A stretch of DNA of 12,500 nt from Stramonita haemastoma (taxonomy: Eukaryota; Mollusca; Gastropoda; Neogastropoda; Muricidae), in assembly GCA_030674155.1 (NCBI GenBank), contig CM060342.1, forward strand, positions 12,689,259 through 12,701,758, written 5' to 3'. A model generated the notes under the pieces. It searched no databases. It was given only the letters and a program-made list of their open reading frames with translations, and was not told the DNA's origin. Each line of letters starts with the position of its first letter. The stretch's first letter is position 1. Positions 7,656-12,500 of the stretch are shown piece after piece. The translations under genes were made by a program, and so were the position numbers.

Positions 7656-7797
7656 ACAGACAATTACGCCTAAACAAGCACTACTTATGTCTGGTGAACA
7701 CCAAATTTTGAACAAGTCATGACTACAGACAATCGCGTCTAAACAAGCACTACTTATGTCTGGTGAACAACAAAATTATTTTGAACAAATCATGACT
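7656..7797. repeat. 69/73-bp tandem duplication
   Basis: Units 7656-7724 and 7725-7797 share acagacaat, taaacaagcactacttatgt, ctggtgaaca and ttttgaacaa-tcatgact. The second unit has a 4-bp insertion (caaaattatttt against caaatttt) and a few substitutions. Confidence 0.92.
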
Positions 7798-7986
7798 AAT
7801 AATCAGGCTCCTCACCCCATCCAAAACAAAGGCGCCAACATAAAGACGGGAATGACACTGGATTTCGAGAAATAATCATGATTATTGTGATGCTAACAGG
7901 AAAAACCCAAATCTGCTGATCAGGACTTTTTGGGGAGAAGTGGAGGGTGAGGGGGAGTGTTTATGCTTTGGGGGACATTTTGCTGT

Positions 7987-7996
7987 TTCTCTCTCT

Positions 7997-8075
<79 letters not shown>

Positions 8076-8100
8076 TGTTGTTGTGTTGTGTGTGTGTGGT
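7987..8100. repeat. (CT)n then (GT)n compound microsatellite upstream of exon 2
   Basis: CT repeats run to 8040 and pass directly into TG repeats with a few interruptions. The block ends 51 bp before the exon 2 acceptor. The two open frames crossing it are low-complexity artefacts. Confidence 0.95.
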
Positions 8101-8151
8101 GATATTTACCAACACACGCAATTTTGATGACATTTTTCTATGCTTCCACAG

Positions 8152-8212
8152 GAGTTTGGTGCAGTGAATGCATTCACAATGGACGAAATTATCTCGAATG
8201 CTGCAGAAACCA
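8152..8212 (+). CDS. Astacin-like gene exon 2: end of signal peptide and start of prodomain
   Basis: A 61-nt exon between acceptor tgcttccacag (ends 8151) and a textbook donor gtgagtaa (from 8213). Entered in phase 0, it reads EFGAVNAFTMDEIISNAAET plus one base, so it leaves in phase 1. The MDEII segment is the kind of acidic and hydrophobic stretch found at the start of many astacin prodomains. AVNA gives a likely signal-peptidase site just before it. Staying in frame past the donor meets TAA at once (ACC AGT GAG TAA), so this must be an internal exon. It sits between a CT/GT tract upstream and a long GA/GT tract downstream, complementary repeats that could pair in the pre-mRNA (see findings). 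Because 61 is not a multiple of three, skipping it would break the frame. Confidence 0.8.
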
Positions 8213-8303
8213 GTGAGTAAACGGTGTTTCTTCTCCATCCCCACCTACCCCACCCAGCCCCCTACTTCGATCGTTTCTGTATTAAATAAGTATAGTTTAT
8301 TAA

Positions 8304-8325
8304 AAGAGAGAGAGAGAATGAGAGA

Positions 8326-8381
<56 letters not shown>

Positions 8382-8457
8382 GAGAGGGAGAGAGAGAGGA
8401 AGAGAGAGAGGAGAGAGAGAGAATGTGTGCGCGTATGTGTGTGTCTTTATTTTAACG

Positions 8458-8507
<50 letters not shown>
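8304..8507. repeat. (GA)n then (GT)n compound microsatellite downstream of exon 2
   Basis: GA repeats with gg and aatg interruptions from 8304 to about 8422, then tgtgcgcgtatg, then a clean GT array at 8461-8507. The GA part is complementary to the CT part at 7987-8040 on the other side of exon 2. Confidence 0.95.
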
Positions 8508-8515
<8 letters not shown>

Positions 8516-8584
8516 TGGTGGTGTGTGCGTCGCGCGTGATGGGGATAAGATGTATATATCTTACAAAACTGCATACACTCGGGG

Positions 8585-8752
8585 AATGGATGGATGTAAA
8601 TTTTTTTTTTTTTTAAGCACATGAGTGCTTATTCCATTATCCTCGATATAAAAGAATAAATACAATACAATACAATACAATTCAATACAATACAATACAA
8701 TACAATACAATACAATACAATACAATACAATACAATACAAATACAATACAAT
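8585..8752 (+). mobile_element. Retroelement 3' end with (TACAA)n tail, just upstream of exon 3
   Basis: Order on the plus strand: ATGGATGGATGTAAA, a T run, the perfect 6-bp stem AAGCAC-atga-GTGCTT (8615-8630), ATTCCATTATCCTCGATATA, AAAGAA and then about 18 TACAA units (8657-8752) with one TTCAA interruption. The same string occurs reversed at 10176-10275 with a different tail. It is probably a 5'-truncated non-LTR retrotransposon or a SINE mobilised by one; no coding part is present. The tail stops about 21 bp before the ttttag acceptor candidate. Confidence 0.75.
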
Positions 8753-8798
8753 GTCTGTCTGTCTGTCTTTTAGCGGAGGAGTTCGCGTTTTTTCCAAG

Positions 8799-8877
8799 GC
8801 GGAGAGGAAAAACCGTCAATCAAAGTGGAACTGGACATGGTCTACACGCCAGAGCAGTGGGAGGAGATTCAGAGAGC
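8799..8877 (+). CDS. Astacin-like gene exon 3: core of prodomain with aspartate-switch-like motif
   Basis: Encodes (S)GEEKPSIKVELDMVYTPEQ followed by WEEIQR and the first two bases of Ala. VELDMVYTPEQ aligns with the astacin prodomain pattern FxGDxxLTxEQ, in which the Asp occupies the active-site zinc in the zymogen; here that would be residue 50. The end at 8877 uses the non-ideal donor GTCAGT, chosen because it gives phase 2, which exon 4 needs; the nearby gtattc would give phase 0. The start is less certain. The acceptor ttttttccaag ending at 8798 matches the phase 1 exit of exon 2. The stronger-looking ttttag at 8773 gives phase 0 and would add RRSSRFFQG. An AG at 8777-8778 would pair with an alternative exon 2 donor at 8217. 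The coding frame itself is not in doubt. Confidence 0.75.
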
Positions 8878-8910
8878 GTCAGTATTCTATTTTCTTTTTT
8901 TTGTTTTTTT

Positions 8911-8986
8911 ACCACTTATGTCACAGCAGATTTCTCTGCCTGAAATTCGGGCTGCTCTCCCCGGGGAGAACGCGTCGCCACAAGGC
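8911..8986 (-). mobile_element. Fragment of a dispersed element with GC-rich palindrome
   Basis: On the minus strand it reads GGCGACGCGTTCTCCCCGGG, GAGAGCAGCCCGAATTTCA and GGCAGAGAAATCTGCTGTG. The part ctctccccggggagaa is a near-perfect palindrome. I recall this block as the 3' part of the same mollusc element seen at 5603-5935, here isolated and reversed. It starts about 30 bp after the exon 3 donor. Confidence 0.5.
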
Positions 8987-8992
8987 AGCGCC

Positions 8993-9118
8993 GACTCTCT
9001 CTCTCTCTCCCATATATTATTAATTAATAATATAATATATAAATAAACTACACACACCACAACCACACACACCACAACACATATATATATATATATATAC
9101 TATATTATATAAAACACA

Positions 9119-9164
<46 letters not shown>

Positions 9165-9182
9165 TATATATAATATATATAT
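8993..9182. repeat. CT, AT and CA low-complexity block
   Basis: A short CT array (to 9010), then tattaattaataatataata, CA-rich pieces, and long AT alternations at 9079-9100 and 9121-9182. The AT arrays are self-complementary and could extrude cruciforms. Confidence 0.9.
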
Positions 9183-9189
9183 CCCCGAG

Positions 9190-9420
9190 CCGCCCTAGGG
9201 ACTCCAACTCCCCGATTTTTCCTCAAGGATGGTGTCTAAACACGACACCTGTGTGCATGCTGGTTTTAAAAAAATAATTTTGTCATCCGCTCCTACCGGC
9301 ATACAATGGTGCCTGCTCTTCCGAAAGGCGGAAAGGAGTTTTAATGTGTGCGAAAGATGTTCTGCGTGCGTTCGCACATGGGGCTTCGGTTTACAGTCTC
9401 ATCCGAATGACTGACTGATT
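9190..9420 (+). repeat. Probable dispersed repeat, unclassified
   Basis: Contains ggtgtctaaacacgacacct, gtgtgcatgctggtttt, gtgcgaaagatgttctgcgt, gcgttcgcacatggggcttc and cagtctcatccgaatgactg. These look to me like motifs of a common mollusc interspersed repeat, from memory only. No ORF with protein character. gtgtctaaacacgacac contains the imperfect inverted repeat GTGT-ctaa-ACAC. Confidence 0.4.
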
Positions 9421-9616
9421 CCCCCGAACGAAATTGGAATGGGGTACCTTACCAGTGGGTTAACTAGAAACGGTCGCATCCCGCAAAATCTCACCATTAG
9501 TGAACCTCAGAGCTAAGTCCGAAGAATGCCTCCCCCCTCCTCCCCCCCCCCCCCTCCAAAAATTTAAAAAAATGTTGGGGTTGGTCTTTTTCTTACTTTT
9601 TTTAAAAACTGCCTTA
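9421..9616. other. Intron 3 filler with C-rich and T-rich runs
   Basis: No gene or RNA signal. Poly(C) interrupted by T at 9532-9556. Confidence 0.4.
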
Positions 9617-9620
9617 GGGG

Positions 9621-9730
9621 GGGACGGATAGCTCAATGGTTAGAGCGCTCGCTTCCCCCCAGTCAAGTTAGCAGCGTCGAGCGTGGTTACCAGTTGGATG
9701 GGTGACCGTTTGTACGCCTTGGCTTTAGTA
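9621..9730 (+). mobile_element. Second tRNA-derived SINE family, degenerate head
   Basis: GACGGATAGCTCAATGGTTAG followed by AGCGCTCGCTT is a tRNA 5' half with a good A box (TAGCTCAATGG at 9629-9639). The expected B box has decayed: only gcgtcgagc is left near 9672-9682 where GGTTCGANNC should be. After it comes ttggatgggtgaccgtttgt then acgccttggc, which I recall following tRNA heads in mollusc SINEs. Unlike the five copies of the other family, no TSD was found. A functional tRNA is excluded because the T arm cannot form. Confidence 0.55.
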
Positions 9731-10169
<439 letters not shown>

Positions 10170-10175
10170 AAGAAA

Positions 10176-10275
10176 CAAGGCAAGGCAAGGCAAATTCTTT
10201 TATTCGAGGATAATAGATAAGCACTCGTGTGCTTTTTTACATCCAGTCCCCGCCCTTTTCAGGGATAATATCAAG
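10176..10275 (-). mobile_element. Retroelement 3' end with (TTGCC)n tail
   Basis: Read on the minus strand: CCCTGAAAAGGG stem-loop (10253-10264), CGGGGACTGGATGTAAAA, the perfect 6-bp stem AAGCAC-acga-GTGCTT (10219-10234), ATCTATTATCCTCGAATAAA, AGAATT and then four TTGCC units. It aligns along its length with 8585-8660, but the terminal repeat is a different pentamer. AT-rich sequence continues on its 5' side to about 10365; the truncation point is unclear. Confidence 0.75.
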
Positions 10276-10369
10276 ATAAAAAGATACTAAACAATAAAAC
10301 TATACGCAATACCAAACAACATACAAGAATAAGAACACTTTAATAATAAGGTAATAAAACAATAAGACT

Positions 10370-10401
10370 GAGAGAGAGGAGAGTGAGATGAGAGAGAGAA
10401 G

Positions 10402-10439
<38 letters not shown>

Positions 10440-10527
10440 AGAGAGAGGAGAGAGAGGGAGAGAGAGAGAGAGAGAGAGGAAGAGAGAGAGAGAGAGACAG
10501 AGAAGAGACAGACAGACAGACAGACAG
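10370..10527. repeat. (GA)n followed by (GACA)n microsatellite
   Basis: GA repeats with scattered gg and aa interruptions from 10370 to 10506, then gacagacagacagacagaca. The long minus-strand frames here are poly-Leu/Ser artefacts. Confidence 0.95.
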
Positions 10528-10640
10528 GAAGTCGAGTCACTAATGAGGGTGTAGATTAAATATAAAATGACAAAACATATCAAAACAACAACAGCTTTCA
10601 ACAAAGCAGTCAAGACAAGCGAGCTACAGACCGACCAGCC

Positions 10641-10686
<46 letters not shown>
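10641..10686. repeat. (CA)n microsatellite
   Basis: About 23 CA units, uninterrupted. Confidence 0.95.
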
Positions 10687-10692
<6 letters not shown>

Positions 10693-10797
10693 GATTGTTG
10701 TCGATTATGATACACAAAAAAAAAAATCCTAGCAGATGTACTGACAGAGTACACTATCTGGAGTCCTTGATGCCGGTGTAAGGTCACACTAAAGGGC

Positions 10798-10821
10798 TTT
10801 GACCCTTTGACCATCTGACCT
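10798..10821 (-). promoter_or_regulatory. Three tandem nuclear-receptor-like half-sites (DR2 spacing)
   Basis: On the minus strand: AGGTCA-GA-TGGTCA-AA-GGGTCA, three AGGTCA-like hexamers each two bases apart. A further AAGGTCA is on the plus strand at 10780-10786. DR2 arrays are bound by some RXR heterodimers in animals. Location within intron 3 between CA arrays leaves function unproven, and an 8-bp local repeat is an alternative reading. Confidence 0.35.
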
Positions 10822-10822
10822 A

Positions 10823-10900
10823 CAACACACACACACACACACACACAACACACACCACGACACACACACACACACGCACGCACGCAGCACACACACAGAG
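10823..10900. repeat. Interrupted (CA)n microsatellite
   Basis: CA repeats with cca, cga and gcacgcacg interruptions. Confidence 0.9.
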
Positions 10901-11003
10901 GCCTATACTACTCCAACACTCAATAACAGCTCCCTTTCAAAGACTTTCCTCGATGCTATGTACAAAGCGAAGAGCTGTCTTCTTTCTTGTCTTCTTCAAA
11001 GGC

Positions 11004-11006
<3 letters not shown>

Positions 11007-11072
<66 letters not shown>

Positions 11073-11081
11073 AAAGGGAAG

Positions 11082-11127
<46 letters not shown>
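11007..11127. repeat. Two (CT)n arrays separated by tcaaagggaagaag
   Basis: Arrays at about 11007-11071 and 11086-11127. The second ends 43 bp before exon 4, where it may reinforce the upstream pyrimidine tract. The same spacer type (ttcaaaggcgaa) also precedes the first array, so the spacer was duplicated with the repeat. Confidence 0.95.
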
Positions 11128-11128
<1 letters not shown>

Positions 11129-11169
11129 ATAATGCCCCTAATTGTGACGTCACTTCTGTTGTCAAACAG

Positions 11170-11282
11170 GTCCGGAAGTTTCGGAGACGAATCGGGACGA
11201 GAGAAGCGGAAAGCTATCAGAAGCACGAACTACAGATGGCCGAAAGGGGTTATCCCGTATGAACTTGCCCCGGGAGTGTTCA
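11170..11282 (+). CDS. Astacin-like gene exon 4: furin site and N-terminus of the mature protease
   Basis: A 113-nt exon between acceptor gttgtcaaacag (ends 11169) and donor gtgagtga (from 11283), entering in phase 2 and leaving in phase 1. It reads SGSFGDESGREKR, then KAIRSTNYRWPKGVIPYEL, then APGVF. REKR fits the proprotein convertase pattern RxKR, so cleavage would leave KAIRSTNYRWP as the mature N-terminus. In astacins this N-terminus is buried against the catalytic domain once the propeptide is removed. WPKGVIPYEL matches the family's xWPxGxIPYxI opening signature closely and is the strongest single piece of evidence in the window. Reading through the donor gives Ser-Glu-stop, so retained intron 4 would truncate the protein. 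A (CT)n tract ends 43 bp upstream of the exon, and a TGACGTCA palindrome lies between them. Confidence 0.93.
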
Positions 11283-11304
11283 GTGAGTGATAAAGACGGT
11301 CATT

Positions 11305-11335
11305 TAGATGATGATGAGGGTGGTGGTGATGATGG

Positions 11336-11369
<34 letters not shown>

Positions 11370-11452
11370 GATGGTGATGACGAAGGTGGTAATGATGAGA
11401 ATAGTGTTGATGATGATGATAATACTATCGATGATGATAATAATAATGTTGA

Positions 11453-11511
<59 letters not shown>

Positions 11512-11595
11512 ATGATGATGATAATGATAATAATGATGATGATGGAGAAGGTGATCATAATGATAATAGTAATGATGATGATGATTACGATTATT
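11305..11595. repeat. (GAT/GGT)n and (ACT)n trinucleotide array in intron 4
   Basis: Starts about 22 bp after the exon 4 donor. GATGAT and GGTGGT units, then about 17 uninterrupted ACT units at 11455-11506, then GAT/AAT units. The acidic Asp-rich, the Met/Ile-rich and the poly-Ser/Ile frames over it are all repeat artefacts. Confidence 0.95.
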
Positions 11596-11916
11596 AATAA
11601 ATAACAACCCCAACAACAACAATAATAATAATGATAACTATGATACATGTACATGGAATTATCTTGCGAAAACAAACCAAGAGTGCTTACAGTTAACTTG
11701 CTTATTTTTTCTTTCTTTTCGGTTTTTTTTTTGTTTTGTTTTGTGTGTTTTTTTTTTTTGTTTTTTTTTTTTTGGGGGGGGGGGGATATCAATTTTTTAA
11801 GACATATGTAACTCAACTCAAGTTCTGCTATGTTCTTTATGATCTGTTATTTTCTTTGAAAGCGAACACAACAAAAAACGATTATACAGTCTTGGGAAAA
11901 TAATTATGTCATAACG

Positions 11917-11919
<3 letters not shown>
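11596..11919. other. Intron 4 filler with T and G homopolymers
   Basis: No gene signal. Poly(T) runs at about 11726-11774 followed by G13 at 11774-11786. Confidence 0.5.
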
Positions 11920-11994
<75 letters not shown>

Positions 11995-11996
11995 TT
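11920..11996. repeat. (CT)n microsatellite
   Basis: About 36 CT units with one CTAT near the end. Confidence 0.95.
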
Positions 11997-12229
11997 AATG
12001 ATTATTAATGTATCTAGGGGGGATTATGCATCTGTTGAATGTATACCTTTTCCCCCCCCTTAAATCATAGGTTGAACTTTTACTGTTGGTGACAGTGGTT
12101 TTTTTTGGGTATATATATATATGTATTATATATTTTTTTTTTTTTTTTTCTTGGGGGGAGGGGTGTTTTTGTTTGCTGTTGTTTGTTTTTTGTTTGGCTT
12201 TTTTTTTTTTTGGGGGGGGGGGGGGGGGG
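11997..12229. other. Intron 4 filler, homopolymer-rich
   Basis: TA alternation at 12110-12122, T runs, and poly(G) of about 18 at 12212-12230 directly against the retroelement 3' end. Confidence 0.5.
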
Positions 12230-12230
12230 G

Positions 12231-12331
12231 CACTATTCCCTAATCAGGGCAAGGGCCGGATGAAGAGAAGTATGTGCATGCTTACTCTGTTACCCTTGGA
12301 AATTAAAGATTATTCATTCATCTCTCCGCAG
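12231..12331 (+). mobile_element. Retroelement 3' end with (ATTC)n-type tail
   Basis: Order: stem-loop CCCT-aatc-AGGG (12238-12249), gggccggatgaagag, hairpin AAGTAT-gtgc-ATGCTT (12268-12283, with one G-T pair), ACTCTGTTACCCTTGGAAAT, TAAAG and then ATTATTCATTCA. The layout matches 8585-8752 and 10176-10275, with compensatory changes in the hairpin. Its last 54 bp are the first unit of the triplication that follows. Confidence 0.7.
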
Positions 12332-12446
12332 ATGCTTACTCTGTTACGCTTGGAAAATAAAGATTATTCATTCACTCTCTCCCGCAGATGCTTATTCTGT
12401 TGCCCTTGGAAAATAAAGACTATTCATTCACTCTCTCCCCCCTCAG
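12278..12446 (+). repeat. Triplicated retro-tail plus splice-acceptor module
   Basis: Units 12278-12331 (54 bp), 12332-12387 (56 bp) and 12388-12446 (59 bp). Each reads ATGCTTAyTCTGTTrCsCTT, GGAAAATAAAGAyTATTCAT, TCA, a CTCTCTCC tract and CAG. Each carries a poly(A)-signal hexamer (ATTAAA at 12302, AATAAA at 12356 and 12412) and ends in a pyrimidine tract plus CAG. Only the last CAG leads into the open exon 5 frame. Confidence 0.9.
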
Positions 12447-12500
12447 ATTACAACCAGAGACTGGAGATAGAGAAGGCACTGACGGAGTGGCAGACTCACA
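12447..12500 (+). CDS. Astacin-like gene exon 5 (partial, runs off the window)
   Basis: Starts after acceptor ctctcccccctcag (ends 12446) in phase 1: A from exon 4 plus AT gives Asn, then YNQRLEIEKALTEWQTH, and the last base opens a further codon. This matches the first helix of the astacin catalytic domain, which in the family usually runs into HTCI/VxF; the next codons lie beyond the window. Three near-identical modules of 54-59 bp precede it, each ending in a pyrimidine tract and CAG, and only the last joins to the open frame. The two upstream CAGs at 12331 and 12387 would insert nine codons and then TAA. The exon is therefore preceded by decoy acceptors. Confidence 0.9.

Noticed and set aside
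10287..10892. 201-codon minus-strand frame
   Set aside because: Mostly CA and GA microsatellite translated as Cys/Val and Leu/Ser strings.
11259..11816. Acidic Asp-rich (+), Met/Ile-rich (+) and Ser/Ile-rich (-) frames
   Set aside because: All are the trinucleotide array read in different frames; the true exon frame hits a stop three codons past the donor.

Overview
This is eukaryotic DNA. It is intron-rich and dense in microsatellites and retroposons, with no sign of prokaryotic gene packing. Several dispersed repeats here (pentanucleotide-tailed retroelement 3' ends, a tRNA-headed SINE with a long conserved body, and a 'cacgtaaaagaacccacgg' element) look to me like repeats of mollusc genomes, most likely a marine gastropod. 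That placement rests on memory of such repeats and was not searched.

The one gene I can support is the 5' half of an astacin-family (M12A) zinc metalloprotease on the + strand. It is split into five small exons that no single ORF reveals. Exon 1 (3727-3777) encodes a signal peptide and sits behind a possible TATA box (3469-3474) and an ATG-free leader. Exon 2 (8152-8212) and exon 3 (about 8799-8877) encode the prodomain, including the likely aspartate-switch motif. Exon 4 (11170-11282) carries a furin-type REKR site and the mature N-terminus (RWPKGVIPYEL). Exon 5 starts at 12447 and runs off the window. Splice phases (0, 1, 2, 1) are compatible across all four junctions and give about 120 residues. 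The catalytic HExxHxxGxxH exon would lie beyond 12500.

Layout: 1-1120 holds homopolymers, unassigned single-copy-like DNA, an (ATACA)n tract and a 110-bp higher-order tandem repeat. 1630-2190 is a G-rich minisatellite with a unit of about 34 bp. 2245-6867 contains five near-full-length copies of one tRNA-derived SINE, each flanked by a perfect 10-14 bp target-site duplication, in orientations -,+,+,-,+. Exon 1 lies between copies 2 and 3. Intron 1 (3778-8151) is T-rich at its start and later carries a dispersed repeat, a polypurine tract and small tandem duplications. 7985-9185 is exons 2 and 3 embedded in CT, GT, GA, ATACA and AT microsatellites. 9186-11160 (intron 3) carries retroelement pieces, more GA/CA arrays and a triple nuclear-receptor-like half-site array. 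11283-12446 (intron 4) has a GAT/ACT array, CT and homopolymer tracts, and then a triplicated module in which a retroelement 3' end is fused to a splice acceptor.

The most interesting features are the triplicated decoy acceptor before exon 5, three retroelement 3' ends that share a covarying hairpin but carry different pentamer or tetramer tails, and the cluster of SINEs with target-site duplications around exon 1, including an inverted pair inside intron 1.
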